Part shown: piece by piece, positions 51,224-60,711 of the stretch | Position numbering within the stretch: position 1 is the first letter of the stretch | How the letters are laid out: every line of letters begins with the position of its first letter | Origin: Mycolicibacterium sp. | Lineage (GTDB): Bacteria; Actinomycetota; Actinomycetes; Mycobacteriales; Mycobacteriaceae | Assembly (NCBI RefSeq): GCF_016462545.1 | Contig: NZ_JAEMTA010000002.1 | Coordinates: 85,997 to 149,996 of the forward strand | Direction: 5' to 3' | DNA length: 64,000 nucleotides | The notes under the pieces: generated by a model | Databases searched by the model: none | Told to the model about the DNA's origin: nothing | What the model saw: only the letters and a program-made list of their open reading frames with translations | Position numbers and translations under genes: made by a program

Positions 51224-52168
51224 ATGGCGCGCACCGTGGTCGATGGCGTCGTTCCTGATCTATCAGGAAAGCTGGCCGTCATCACCGGCGCCAACAGCGG
51301 ACTCGGCCTTGGCTTGGCAGAGCGACTCGCGCGTGCCGGGGCCGAGGTGGTGTTCGCGGTTCGCAACCAGGCCAAGGGCGAAGCGGCCGTCGACACGATC
51401 CGAACCCGTGTCCCCGCCGCGAAACTCTCGTTGAGGAGCCTCGACCTGGCCTCGCTGGACAGCGTGGCTGCCTTCGGCGGTGAATTCAACGCCGACGGGC
51501 GTCCAATCGACATCTTGATCAACAACGCCGGGATCATGACGCCGCCGAAGCGCGCCACCACTACTGACGGCTTCGAGCTGCAGTTTGGCTCGAACTATTT
51601 GGGCCACTTCGCATTGACGGCCCACCTACTGCCACTGTTGCGGGCCGCCGGAACGGCGCGGGTCAGCTCACTCGGCAGCCTCGTCAACCGTTTCGGTCGA
51701 ATCCACTTCGACGATCTGCAGTCGGAGGCGCACTACAACGCGAATCGCGCCTACGCCCAGTCCAAGCTGGCGGTGCTGATGTTCGCGCTCGAATTGGACC
51801 GCCTGAGCCGTGAGCGCGACTGGGGCGTCGTGTCGAATGCCGCGCATCCCGGTTTTACCAGAACCAACTTGCAGATCACCGGACCTGGACACGGCACATC
51901 GGGTAATTCGGCACTGGAGCGCTTCTACGCCTTCACTTTTCGGTTGCCGTTTGCGTACCAGGACGTCGAGAGCGGCATTCTGCCCGCGCTGTATGCCGCG
52001 ACCAGCGTCCAAGCCAATGGCGGCGAGTACTACGGCCCCAGCGGATTCGGGGAAATCATGGGTCGTGCGGCAGTGGCCTCGGTCCCCAAGCGCGCCCGTT
52101 TCCCGGAGGAGAATCGTCGACTGTGGACGATGTCGCAGGACTTGACCGGTCTGACATACCCGGATTGA
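51224..52168 (+). CDS. SDR oxidoreductase, retinol-dehydrogenase/WWOX-like
   Basis: 314 aa. [15 protein letters not shown] cofactor loop, Arg-Asn ([12 protein letters not shown]) favouring NADP, NNAGIM, catalytic Ser in [11 protein letters not shown] and Tyr-x3-Lys in [12 protein letters not shown]. The long form and the [16 protein letters not shown] segment are typical of the protochlorophyllide-reductase/retinol-dehydrogenase-like branch common in mycobacteria. It is 25 bases upstream of an LLM oxidoreductase gene, so probably in one transcript. Confidence 0.83.
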   Translation: MARTVVDGVVPDLSGKLAVITGANSGLGLGLAERLARAGAEVVFAVRNQAKGEAAVDTIRTRVPAAKLSLRSLDLASLDSVAAFGGEFNADGRPIDILINNAGIMTPPKRATTTDGFELQFGSNYLGHFALTAHLLPLLRAAGTARVSSLGSLVNRFGRIHFDDLQSEAHYNANRAYAQSKLAVLMFALELDRLSRERDWGVVSNAAHPGFTRTNLQITGPGHGTSGNSALERFYAFTFRLPFAYQDVESGILPALYAATSVQANGGEYYGPSGFGEIMGRAAVASVPKRARFPEENRRLWTMSQDLTGLTYPD

Positions 52169-52193
52169 CGTCAACAGGAAGGCGGGTCGGCCG

Positions 52194-53213
52194 ATGCGGA
52201 TCGACACCATGTTGCCCATCAGTGCGTTCTCTCGCGACGCTGCGGTCACCGCGGAGGCGGACGGTTACGACACGCTGTGGATAGGCGAGACCAGCCGCGA
52301 CGGGTTCCTGATGGCACTGCTGGCTGCTGAGGCCGCACCGCGGGCGCGGGTCGGTACCTCCATCGCCGTGGCCTTCGCTCGCAATCCGATGACAGTGGCC
52401 AGCACCGCCTACGACCTCGCCGCGTACACCGACGGGCGCTTCATCCTTGGACTGGGCTCTCAGGTCAAGGCCCACATCGAGCGCCGATTTTCCATGCCGT
52501 GGTCCCATCCTGGCCCGAGGATGCGCGAATTCGTGCTCGCCATGCGTGCGATCTGGAACAGCTGGCAAACCGGAGACAAACTCGACTTCCGCGGCGAGTT
52601 CTACAGCCACACCCTGATGACGCCGTTCTTCGCCCCCGAACGCCACGACGCAGGGCCGCCGCCGGTCTATCTGGCCGGTGTTGGCGAATACATGACGCGG
52701 GTCGCAGGTGAGGTCGCCGACGGGTACCTATGGCACCCGTTCACCACGCAGCGTTATCTGCGGGAGGTGACCATTCCGGCGCTGGAGCGCGGGCGCAAGG
52801 CCGGCGAAGAGGCCGGTACCCGCCTACCGGACAACGACATCGCCTTGAGCGGGCAGGCATTCGTCGTCACGGGCCGAGATGATCGGGAGATCGACGCAGC
52901 GATCACCGGGGCCCGAGCCCGCATCGCGTTCTACGCCTCCACCCCTGCCTACCGGGGGGTGCTCGAACTGCACGGGTTCTGCGACCTGCAGCCCCAGCTC
53001 ACCGCACTGTCCAAGAAAGGTGAATGGGAGGAGATGGGCGCTCTGATCCCCGATGAACTCCTCGAGGCCATGACGGTGATCGGCACTCCCGAGGAAGCCG
53101 GTCGGGCGCTGCACGATCGCTGGGCCGACGTCGCCTCCTCGATCACGCTGTATGCGCCCTATGACGCTGACCCCAGCGTCTGGCCGATCGTCGCCAAGGC
53201 GGCCCGCGGTTAG
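52194..53213 (+). CDS. LLM-class F420-dependent oxidoreductase
   Basis: 339 aa. N-terminal MRIDTMLPISAFSRDAAVTA, EADGYDTLWIGETSRDGFLM, TSIAVAFARNPMTVASTAYD, YTDGRFILGLGSQVKAHIER and PPVYLAGVGEYMTRVAGEVA are hallmarks of the mycobacterial F420 LLM subfamily (TIGR03617-like). Predicted cofactor F420; substrate unknown. Unlike the LLM protein at 33452 it has the SQVKAHIERRF motif. About 170 bases without a gene follow before the broken ligase on the other strand. Confidence 0.84.
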   Translation: MRIDTMLPISAFSRDAAVTAEADGYDTLWIGETSRDGFLMALLAAEAAPRARVGTSIAVAFARNPMTVASTAYDLAAYTDGRFILGLGSQVKAHIERRFSMPWSHPGPRMREFVLAMRAIWNSWQTGDKLDFRGEFYSHTLMTPFFAPERHDAGPPPVYLAGVGEYMTRVAGEVADGYLWHPFTTQRYLREVTIPALERGRKAGEEAGTRLPDNDIALSGQAFVVTGRDDREIDAAITGARARIAFYASTPAYRGVLELHGFCDLQPQLTALSKKGEWEEMGALIPDELLEAMTVIGTPEEAGRALHDRWADVASSITLYAPYDADPSVWPIVAKAARG

Positions 53214-53382
53214 TGGACAACTCATTCATCGCCGACCCATCGGTAGGTCAAGAGGAGCGCCGGGTCGTCGGCAGATCGAGCACATGAAATGACACCGCAG
53301 CTACTGCCCTTAGCAGTGGGGCTGGGGCAGCAGATGACGGACATGCACGACGGGGTCGACCGATCGTCGGGCGCGCCGCTTG

Positions 53383-54809
53383 TCACTCAGACTTCCAGTT
53401 CTGTTGCAGAACAACTCGGTTCAATTTGCCGTTGTGAGTGAGTGGAAGCTCGGAGACGACGAACCAGTGCGCGGGCACCTTGAATCCGGCCAACCGGGTG
53501 CGGGTGAACGCGCGCAACTCGTCGAAGTCGGGTGGCGACCCCGTGTCCACCGGAACCACGAACGCCGCCAAGTTCTCGCCCAGCCGCGAGTCGGGAACGC
53601 CGACGACACCCACTGCGGCGACCTGTGGATGTGCCACCAGCGCGTTCTCGACCTCGAGGGGGTAGACGTTCTCACCGCCGCGCACCACCATGTCGTGACG
53701 TCGACCGACCAAATGGAGGTAGCCGTCGGCGTCGACGGATCCGAGATCACCGGTGTGCAGCCAGCCGTCGGGCCCGTGCACGGAGAGATGCGGCGCGGAG
53801 GCAATCACCTCGCCGGCAGTTGCCCCCGCCGGTTGGTCCAGCCGCATCCGTAGGCCCTGCACCGGACGGCCGACGGTGTCGAGCAGTTCGACGGCGCCGG
53901 CGGCAGCCCGTCGATGATCATCGGCGTCGAGGGACGTGATGGGGCTGCCCTCGGTCTGACCGAACAAATTCACCAGCGCGACGTGGGGTAGGACGGTCAG
54001 CACCCGGCGCAGGGTGTCGGAGGACATCGGTGCCGCGCCGTACAGCAGGGTGCGCAGCGGTACTGCGTCCAATAGCCCGCCGTCAGGAGCATTTCGACCA
54101 TGGTGGGCACCAGCAGGCACTTCGTTGCGCCGAGCGCCCGCAGACCGCGCCACCACTCGTGGGAGAACCGTGTCGTGGGGAGGATGGCGCTGCCCGCCGA
54201 CAGGGCGGCGGTAATGTTCCCGAGCCCTCCCAGGTGGTGCAGCGGGGAGCCGGTCGCGTACCGGTCGTCGGGGCTGAAAGCGGCCAGACCGGAGAGCACC
54301 CGGGTGCGGGCCGCCATCACCGACTGGGTGAACGGCACCCGTTTGGGTGCCCCCGTCGTACCCGAGGTGTGTAGGTAGAACGCCACGTCGCCACGCGGGG
54401 CGGGCAAAGGCTCCGAGGACACCGGTAGCGCAGGAACGGTGATGACACGGACCCCCGTCGACGCACCGATCGCGTCGGCGGTATCGGCGAAGCCCGGCTC
54501 GGTGAGCAGCACCCGCGATCCGGTGCCCTGGACCATCGTGGCGAGTTCGACCACCGTCAGCCGGGGTCCCAGCGGTGCGAGCGGGCGGTCGGCGACCGCA
54601 CCGCCCAACAGCAATGCAAGGGCGTCGGCGTTGGTCGTCACCAGTGCGGGGACTGCGCTGCCGTGGCCGCCGTCGAGGTCGGTGAGGAAGTCAGCAGCAG
54701 TGCGGGCGCGGCCGAACAGTTCGCGTCCACTCACCGGACCAGTGGTATCGGCGACCGCCAGGCGAGAACTTCCCGCGTGCATGGCGGCGACCTGCTCGGA
54801 CCATGTCAT
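53383..54809 (-). pseudogene. Acyl-CoA ligase interrupted by a frameshift
   Basis: From ATG 54809 one frame encodes the N-terminal half (MTWSEQVAAMHAGSSRLAVA, P-loop YLHTSGTTGAPKRVPF, CLLVPTMVEMLLTAG). After about 54078 the sense continues in another frame (LLDAVPLRTLLYGAAPMSSD, FGQTEGSPITSL, WLHTGDLGSVDADGYLHLVG, GGENVYPLEVENAL, THNGKLNRVVLQ). A single missing base after GCGGG explains both. Either the gene is inactive or this is a sequencing error. Otherwise it would be a full AMP-binding CoA ligase of about 475 aa co-transcribed with the crotonase just upstream. Confidence 0.75.
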
Positions 54810-54838
54810 CGGAGCATCCGGGGACCAGACGTCACGCT

Positions 54839-55648
54839 TCAGAGGCGGGGGAGCGTCGACGGAAAGATCGGAGGTCGACGTTCCGTGCCGGCACGCATGC
54901 CCTCCGCCGCGTCGGGATGGAGGAACGTCAGCATCTCCAGCGCTACTGAGTGCTCGAAGATCGGCGACGCCAACTGGAACCAGCCGTTGAGCGCCTTCTT
55001 GCTCAACTCGATGCCCACTCGTGAGTTCTTGGCCAAGCGTTGAGCCAATGCAAGCGCCGTATCGAGCACGTCCTCCGAGGGCACGCACTTGCTCACCAGG
55101 CCGATGCGCTCGGCCTCCTTGCCGGTGAAGACCTCGCCGCTGAAGATGTAGTACTTCGCCTTGGCCATTCCGCATAGCAGGGGCCACATCAACGACGAAT
55201 GATCGCCCGCTGCAATCCCTCCGAGCACATGAGGGTCGAGAAGCTTGGCGGTCTCGGAGACGATCGAGATGTCTGCCGTGACGGCGAGCGCGAGTCCACC
55301 CGCTGATGCAGTCCCGTTCACTGCGGAAATGATCGGTTGGCGCATGCGGATCATGCCGTAGACGATGGCGGTGATCTCGCGGATCTGGCCGAGGGTGTAT
55401 TCGACGTCGAACAGTTCCATGTCGATCTCGTCTGCGGCGCCCCCAACGGAGAACGCCGAGCCGGCGCCGGTCAGGACGACGACACTGGTGTCTGGATCGG
55501 AGTCGATGTCGGTCCAGACCCGGGACAGCTCCGTGTGCAACGCGGGATTCATGGAATTCTTCTTCTCCGGGCGGTTCATCTCGAGGAGGAGCACGCCATT
55601 CTCCTGACGGGTGAACTTCAGAAATTCGTATGCATCGACATCGATCAC
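54839..55648 (-). CDS. Enoyl-CoA hydratase/isomerase family (crotonase)
   Basis: 269 aa from GTG 55648, chosen because GAGGAGG precedes it; longer frames upstream run into the divergent gene. Pattern: LLEMNRPEKKNSMNPALHTE, VVLTGAGSAFSVGGAADEID, SAVNGTASAGGLALAVTADI and LGGIAAGDHSSLMWPLLCGM. The DPHV-GIAAGD stretch has Asp where many hydratases have Glu, as in several isomerase/hydrolase-type crotonases. It leads the leftward pair with the broken ligase. Confidence 0.83.
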   Translation of the reverse strand: MIDVDAYEFLKFTRQENGVLLLEMNRPEKKNSMNPALHTELSRVWTDIDSDPDTSVVVLTGAGSAFSVGGAADEIDMELFDVEYTLGQIREITAIVYGMIRMRQPIISAVNGTASAGGLALAVTADISIVSETAKLLDPHVLGGIAAGDHSSLMWPLLCGMAKAKYYIFSGEVFTGKEAERIGLVSKCVPSEDVLDTALALAQRLAKNSRVGIELSKKALNGWFQLASPIFEHSVALEMLTFLHPDAAEGMRAGTERRPPIFPSTLPRL

Positions 55649-55724
55649 GATTCCTCCTCGAATCAGATAACTGTTTAACACCTTAGGCACATGGGTCGAA
55701 CGTCGAACCGCTAACGTCTCAGTC

Positions 55725-56624
55725 GTGTCCGTTCCGCAGCGATTCTTCGATGCGCACGTGCATTTCTGGGATCCGGCATGCCGCTGCTGGTATCCGTTTC
55801 TCGCGCCCGACGCCGTTAGTGCGGTAGGTCTCGGCACTGCGACGGGGATGAAACGCCGCTACGACGCGGCGACGTACCGGTCGGATGCCGCGTCCGTCGT
55901 GCTCGACGGCGTCGTGCACGTCACCGCTGCCCGAGGTTCGGGCAACTACCTGGCCGAGACGGAAAGCCTCGCGAAACTCCGCAGCGTCGACGGTCTGCCG
56001 ACCGCGCTCGTCGGCGGCTTCGATCCCGCCGCGTCCCTCGCGGTGATCGAGGCCGAACTCGACGCGCAGGCGCGCGAACCGGCGTTCGTCGGGGTGCGGA
56101 CCATGGAGCCGCTGGACTACTCCCAGGCCACCACGGACGCGGTGCTGGGTCTGGTCGCCGAGCGTGGCCTGGTCTTCGACGTGGTGACTCATCCCGATGA
56201 GATGGCCACGGTGGCAGAAACACTCGAAACCCATCCGTCGGTGACCTTCGTGGTTGAGCACACCGGTTGGCCTTTGGTCGCCGACGACGCGACCCACACC
56301 CGGGCGTGGCGCGCCGGGATGCAGGCTCTTGCCGCGAGTGGCACGCACGTCTACTGCAAACTGTCCGGTCTGGCGATGACGTTGCACACCTTCGATACCG
56401 AGGCGCTGCGTCCCTGGATCGAATACGCGATCGACGTGTTCGGCGTCGACCGGTGCTTGTTCGGGAGCAATTTTCCGGTCGACGCCATGTTCGGGACGTT
56501 CGCGGATCTCATCCAGGCGTACGCCACGATCACCGCGCCGCTGGGCGCCCAGGCACAGGCAAAGCTGTTCAGCGGCAACACCCGCGCGGTGTATGCGTCC
56601 GGGCCCACGACGATTGATCGGTAG
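55725..56624 (+). CDS. Amidohydrolase_2 family hydrolase (lactonase-like)
   Basis: 299 aa from GTG 55725. Metal motif HxH in FFDAHVHFWDPACRCWYPFL, FVVEHTGWPL (His), GTHVYCKLSGLAMTLHT and DRCLFGSNFPVDAMFGTFAD (Asp replaced by Asn in the GSN(F)P form seen in this branch). This is the 2-pyrone-dicarboxylate-lactonase/fuconolactonase-like group of COG3618, which hydrolyses lactones. It is six bases ahead of a crotonase gene. The Cys-rich CRCW insertion is atypical. Confidence 0.83.
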   Translation: MSVPQRFFDAHVHFWDPACRCWYPFLAPDAVSAVGLGTATGMKRRYDAATYRSDAASVVLDGVVHVTAARGSGNYLAETESLAKLRSVDGLPTALVGGFDPAASLAVIEAELDAQAREPAFVGVRTMEPLDYSQATTDAVLGLVAERGLVFDVVTHPDEMATVAETLETHPSVTFVVEHTGWPLVADDATHTRAWRAGMQALAASGTHVYCKLSGLAMTLHTFDTEALRPWIEYAIDVFGVDRCLFGSNFPVDAMFGTFADLIQAYATITAPLGAQAQAKLFSGNTRAVYASGPTTIDR

Positions 56625-56630
56625 GAAGAA

Positions 56631-57431
56631 GTGACGGAGACGAGCGGCGCAGACGAACTTGATGGCGTAGACGTGCAACTGGACGACGACCAGGTAGCGA
56701 CGGTCACCTTCGCTCGGCCGCCGAACAACTTCTTCGACCTCGAATTGGTCACCGGCATCGCGGATGCCTGCGAATCGCTCGATCACGAACGGTCCTGTCG
56801 CGCCATCGTTCTGCGTGGCCTGGGCAAGCACTTCTGCGCAGGTGCAAAGCTTGAGGCGGGCGCCGAAGACCTCATCTCCAAGGCGTCAGTCGAGACGAAT
56901 CCGCTCTATGCGCAAGCCGTTCGGCTGGCCGACTGTGCCGTACCGATGGTAGCTGCCGTGCAGGGAGCGGCCATCGGTGGCGGATTGGGAGTGGCGTTGG
57001 TGGCGGACTTCCGGGTAGCGAGCCCCGGTGCGCGCTTCGCGGTAAACTTTGCCCAGCTCGGCATGCACCATGGATTCGGCATCACGGTGACGTTGCCCGG
57101 CGTCGTCGGTCAACAGCACGCGATGGACCTGCTGTACACCGGTCGCCGGGTGTCCGGTGACGAGGCACTGCGGATCGGTCTGATCGACAAATTGGTCCCT
57201 GAAGATCAATTGCTCAGCACGGCATACGAGTTGGCGTTCAGCATCGCGGCGTCGGCCCCGTTGGCCGTGCGGTCGATCCGCGAAACGATGCGCGGCGACC
57301 TCGCCGCCAAGATGGCCAGCGCGACGGCGCGCGAGCACGCTGAGCAGCGTGTGCTTCGGGCGACCGCGGACTACCGCGAGGGCGTGGCGTCCTATGCGGA
57401 ACGCCGGCCTGGCCGCTTCGAATGGCGCTGA
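56631..57431 (+). CDS. Enoyl-CoA hydratase/isomerase family (crotonase)
   Basis: 266 aa, GTG start. TVTFARPPNNFFDLELVTGI replaces the usual NRP-x-x-x-NA motif. VLRGLGKHFCAGAKLEAGAE forms the oxyanion loop, AVQGAAIGGGLGVALVADFR and AQLGMHHGFGITVTLPGVVG follow. The NFF variant is typical of a mycobacterial crotonase subset with unproven reactions. Encoded between the lactonase-like gene and a third gene in the same direction. Confidence 0.84.
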   Translation: MTETSGADELDGVDVQLDDDQVATVTFARPPNNFFDLELVTGIADACESLDHERSCRAIVLRGLGKHFCAGAKLEAGAEDLISKASVETNPLYAQAVRLADCAVPMVAAVQGAAIGGGLGVALVADFRVASPGARFAVNFAQLGMHHGFGITVTLPGVVGQQHAMDLLYTGRRVSGDEALRIGLIDKLVPEDQLLSTAYELAFSIAASAPLAVRSIRETMRGDLAAKMASATAREHAEQRVLRATADYREGVASYAERRPGRFEWR

Positions 57432-57579
57432 CCGTCATGAGCTTGACCGTGCGCGCAGTCGACCCGACGCACCTTGGGGAGTCGTCGTCGGCAGCCCGAC
57501 GGGCCTTGGCCCCCGGCTGCGATGCGTACGGGCCGAGAACCGTAACACCGCTTCTAAGGGAAGACGATGAGGTATCGAC

Positions 57580-58470
57580 GTGACCGAACTGGTGACCTAT
57601 GAAACCCTCGATGCGGGACGCATCGCCCGCATCTGGCTGAACCGGCCGGAGGTGCACAATGCTCAATCACGAACTCTGCTGGTCCAACTCGACGAGGCCT
57701 TCGTCCGAGCCGAGGCCGACGACGACGTGCGCGTGGTCATCCTGGCGGCGCGCGGCAAGAACTTCTCCGCCGGACACGACATGGGCTCGGAGGAGGCGAT
57801 CGCCGAGCGTGCCGCCGGCCCCGGCCAGCATCCGAGCTTCGCCGATCACGGGGGGACTCGGCCGGGCCGGGTTGAGTCGACCTACCTTCAGGAGTGGCAC
57901 TACTACTTCGAGAACACCTGTCGCTGGCGCAATCTGCGCAAGATCACCGTCGCGCAGGTTCAGGGCAACGCCATCTCGGCCGGGCTCATGCTGATCTGGG
58001 CGTGCGACCTCATCGTCGCGGCCGACAATGCCAGGTTCAGTGACGTCGTCGCCGTTCGGCTCGGGATGCCGGGCGTCGAATATTACGGTCATCCTTGGGA
58101 ATTCGGCCCGCGCAAGGCCAAGGAGCTGCTCTTGACCGGAGACTCGCTGGATGCCGACGAAGCTTATCGCCTCGGCATGGTGTCCAAGGTGTTTCCGGCC
58201 GAGGAACTGGAGGCCAAGACGTTGGAATTCGCCCAGCGCATCGCGCAACGGCCCACCATCGCGGCCCTGCTGGTCAAGGACTCGGTCAACGCCGCGACTG
58301 ACGCCATGGGCTTCGCCGAGGCACTCAAACACGGCTTCCACATCCATCAGCTCGGACACGCCCACTGGGCGGCACTCAACGACGACAAGTTTCCCTGCGG
58401 CAAGCCGCCCGACGTCGAAGATTGGCGTACCGCCCAACCCACCAGACTGGCGCAGCGCGAGACGCCGTAG
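57580..58470 (+). CDS. Enoyl-CoA hydratase/isomerase family (long crotonase)
   Basis: 296 aa from GTG 57580. RIWLNRPEVHNAQSRTLLVQ, VILAARGKNFSAGHDMGSEE, AQVQGNAISAGLMLIWACDL and VVAVRLGMPGVEYYGHPWEF. The HDMGS oxyanion loop, the about 30-residue insertion with ERAAGPGQHP, and the GVEYYGHPWEFGPRKAKELL segment define a distinct long crotonase group common in mycobacterial steroid/fatty acid loci. The C-terminal helix ends with a Pro-rich tail. Convergent with the acyl-CoA dehydrogenase operon. Confidence 0.84.
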   Translation: MTELVTYETLDAGRIARIWLNRPEVHNAQSRTLLVQLDEAFVRAEADDDVRVVILAARGKNFSAGHDMGSEEAIAERAAGPGQHPSFADHGGTRPGRVESTYLQEWHYYFENTCRWRNLRKITVAQVQGNAISAGLMLIWACDLIVAADNARFSDVVAVRLGMPGVEYYGHPWEFGPRKAKELLLTGDSLDADEAYRLGMVSKVFPAEELEAKTLEFAQRIAQRPTIAALLVKDSVNAATDAMGFAEALKHGFHIHQLGHAHWAALNDDKFPCGKPPDVEDWRTAQPTRLAQRETP

Positions 58471-58510
58471 ACCTGCACTGCGCTTACCCGCATGGCGACG
58501 ACGGGAGTGA

Positions 58511-59581
58511 TCAGGCCGCGGACCCGCCGGTGATCAACGGATAGAGGCCATCGGCTCCATGCTCGGCCACGATCCCGCCGAGCTGCCGGCTCCAGGACGC
58601 CGTGGTGCCGTATTCGTTGCGCCACGACCAGAGCCGTCGGCTCAACTGGTGCAACGAATATTCCTGCGTCATCCCCATTGCGCCGTGTGCCTGGTGCGCT
58701 GCTCGGGTCGCGGTCCGCGCCGCCTCGTCCGCAAGCATCTTCGCAGCGGCGATCTCGAAGCGGGCACCGACTGGTGACTCGCTACGGTCAGCGGCGCGCC
58801 CGGCAACAGCCGCGGCCATCGCCACGATCGCGGCTTCTTGCGCACCGAGCACGAGGTGCTGCTGGACGGCCTGGAACGAGCCGACGGCCTTCCCGAACTG
58901 GTGGCGTTCGCTGGTGTAGCGCTGCGTCAGCGAGCTCATCGACTGCAACGCGCCAGCCATCAACGCCACCCGCGACAGCGCCCCCCTCAGGTGCAGCGCA
59001 CTGGCATCGATGCCCGAGGCCGCGGGCCCGAGGAAGGTGGGCTCGACGTGATCAAGGTGGACGGTGTCGCGCGGCTCGCCCGCGAGGTTGCCTGCCAGCT
59101 CGATCCGCATCGACGCGGTCGGAAGTAACGCGACGACCGGCCCGTCGCGCGTCGTCAGCAGTGCAGCGACGTTGTCGACCGAACGCGCCCATGGCACCCG
59201 ATGAGCGCACCCCGTCACGCGCCCGTCGACCAGTTCCAGCATGTCGTCAGGTCGGCCAGGAATGACCGAACACGTTGCCCCGACGTTGATTTCGTATCCC
59301 GCGCCCGTCAACAGCCAGCCGGCCAGCATCCCGGCCTCGGCCAGCGGGATGGGTGCAGCGTATTCGCCGGCCACGGTGAGGACCGCCAGCGCGTCCTGCA
59401 GCGTTCCACCCGAGCCGCCGGCGGCTTCCGGTATTCCGATCCACGGCAGGCCCATCTGGGCGGCGCCGGACCAGATCTCGGGTGCCCAGCCGTCGCGCTC
59501 GGCGGCCTGGACGCCGTCATGGGTGCAGGTGGACGTGAACAGCGCGCGCACTGAGTCGACGAGCAGGGAATCGACCGTCAC
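58511..59581 (-). CDS. Acyl-CoA dehydrogenase, beta-type partner subunit
   Basis: 356 aa from GTG 59581, overlapping the stop of the preceding ACAD (GTGA). MGLPWIGIPEAAGGSGGTLQ, GALSRVALMAGALQSMSSLT, YTSERHQFGKAVGSFQAVQQ (FAD-contacting helix) and AHQAHGAMGMTQEYSLHQLS. The C-terminus (LWSWRNEYGTTASWSRQLGG) lacks the catalytic Glu motif present in its partner, again the hallmark of the non-catalytic subunit in heteromeric FadE pairs. Confidence 0.83.
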   Translation of the reverse strand: MTVDSLLVDSVRALFTSTCTHDGVQAAERDGWAPEIWSGAAQMGLPWIGIPEAAGGSGGTLQDALAVLTVAGEYAAPIPLAEAGMLAGWLLTGAGYEINVGATCSVIPGRPDDMLELVDGRVTGCAHRVPWARSVDNVAALLTTRDGPVVALLPTASMRIELAGNLAGEPRDTVHLDHVEPTFLGPAASGIDASALHLRGALSRVALMAGALQSMSSLTQRYTSERHQFGKAVGSFQAVQQHLVLGAQEAAIVAMAAAVAGRAADRSESPVGARFEIAAAKMLADEAARTATRAAHQAHGAMGMTQEYSLHQLSRRLWSWRNEYGTTASWSRQLGGIVAEHGADGLYPLITGGSAA

Positions 59582-60711
59582 GACCGCAGACCCTTCGAGA
59601 CCACCGACCGCAGGATCTCGATAGTCCCGCCCCTGATGGTGAACGAGGGTGAGGTGAGAACGGCCTCGGCGAGCAAGCGCTCGAACAAGGACGCCGTGTC
59701 GGGGGATGGCTCGACGTCGACGAGACGCTCCACGGCCGCCAGCACGTCCTGCTCGAAACGTGTGCCCATCTCCTTGATCAGGGCGGCTTCGGCAGAGGGT
59801 GTACCGCCGGCGTCGATGGCGCGCGCCACCGACAGCGACAACTGTCGCAGGCCCCACCAGCGGGCAGTGGCCGAACCCAACAGTTCCAGTGCGGCATCCT
59901 CGAGCGTGTCGTCATGCTCGCGCAGGAACTGTTCCACGACGAGGTAGGTGGAGAGCCACCGATCGGGCCCGCCGCGTTCGTAGGCAAGCTCACTGGTGTT
60001 CTGCGCCCAGCCACCCCCGACGGTCCCCAGCACCAGGTCATCGGTGACGAAGGCATCGTTCAGCACGACCTCGGAGAAGCTCTCGGTGCCATCGAGAAAG
60101 GGGATCGGCCGCACCGTGACGCCGTCACCGTGCAGATCGATGAGCATCTGGGTGAACCCTTCGTGACGGTTGTCCTCAGCGCTGGTGCGGCACAGGGTGA
60201 TGAGCCAATCATTGCGGTGCGCGCGCGTCGTCCAGACCTTCGTTCCGTTCACGTGCCAGCCGCCATCGACCTTGATCGCGCGCGTACGCGTGGCAGCGAG
60301 GTCGCTGCCGGCGTCGGGCTCACTCATCCCGATCGAGAAGGCAAGTTCCCCCGCGCAAATTCCTGGGAGGAAGCGCTGCTTCTGTGCGAGCGTGCCGAAT
60401 TTGTTGATCACCGGGCCGCTCTGGCGGTCGGCTACCCAGTGGTGCCCCACCGGCGCACCCCACCGAAGCAGTTCCTCGGTCACAACGAAACGATCGACCG
60501 CGGTGCGCGCCCCGCCGCCGAACTCCGCGGGGAGCGCCATCCCCAGCCATCGCCGTTGGGCGAGCTTGCGCGAGAAGTCGCGGTCTGCGGGTGAACTCAT
60601 CCCCAGACCTGGGCGGAAGGAGCCTCGCGGCAGCTCCGACTCGAGGAAGTCGCGGACCTCGCCCTGCAGCTTCACCTCGTCGTCGGTGAGCTTGGCCGGC
60701 TCGAATTTCAT
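59578..60711 (-). CDS. Acyl-CoA dehydrogenase, alpha-type catalytic subunit
   Basis: 377 aa; ATG overlaps the aldehyde dehydrogenase stop (ATGA). MALPAEFGGGARTAVDRFVV, FSIGMSEPDAGSDLAATRTR, VNGTKVWTTRAHRNDWLITL, DGTESFSEVVLNDAFV and the C-terminal FTIRGGTIEILRSVVSKGL with the expected catalytic Glu. Paired with the next gene, it forms a second alpha/beta dehydrogenase in this window. It probably handles a bulky acyl-CoA in the pathway that also uses the nearby SDR and ALDH. Confidence 0.86.
   Translation of the reverse strand: MKFEPAKLTDDEVKLQGEVRDFLESELPRGSFRPGLGMSSPADRDFSRKLAQRRWLGMALPAEFGGGARTAVDRFVVTEELLRWGAPVGHHWVADRQSGPVINKFGTLAQKQRFLPGICAGELAFSIGMSEPDAGSDLAATRTRAIKVDGGWHVNGTKVWTTRAHRNDWLITLCRTSAEDNRHEGFTQMLIDLHGDGVTVRPIPFLDGTESFSEVVLNDAFVTDDLVLGTVGGGWAQNTSELAYERGGPDRWLSTYLVVEQFLREHDDTLEDAALELLGSATARWWGLRQLSLSVARAIDAGGTPSAEAALIKEMGTRFEQDVLAAVERLVDVEPSPDTASLFERLLAEAVLTSPSFTIRGGTIEILRSVVSKGLRS

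Noticed and set aside
57437..57583. 48-aa frame between two crotonase genes, with a stop overlapping the next GTG
   Set aside because: Arg/Ala-rich, no recognisable family and no clear ribosome-binding site; the overlap is probably chance in GC-rich DNA.
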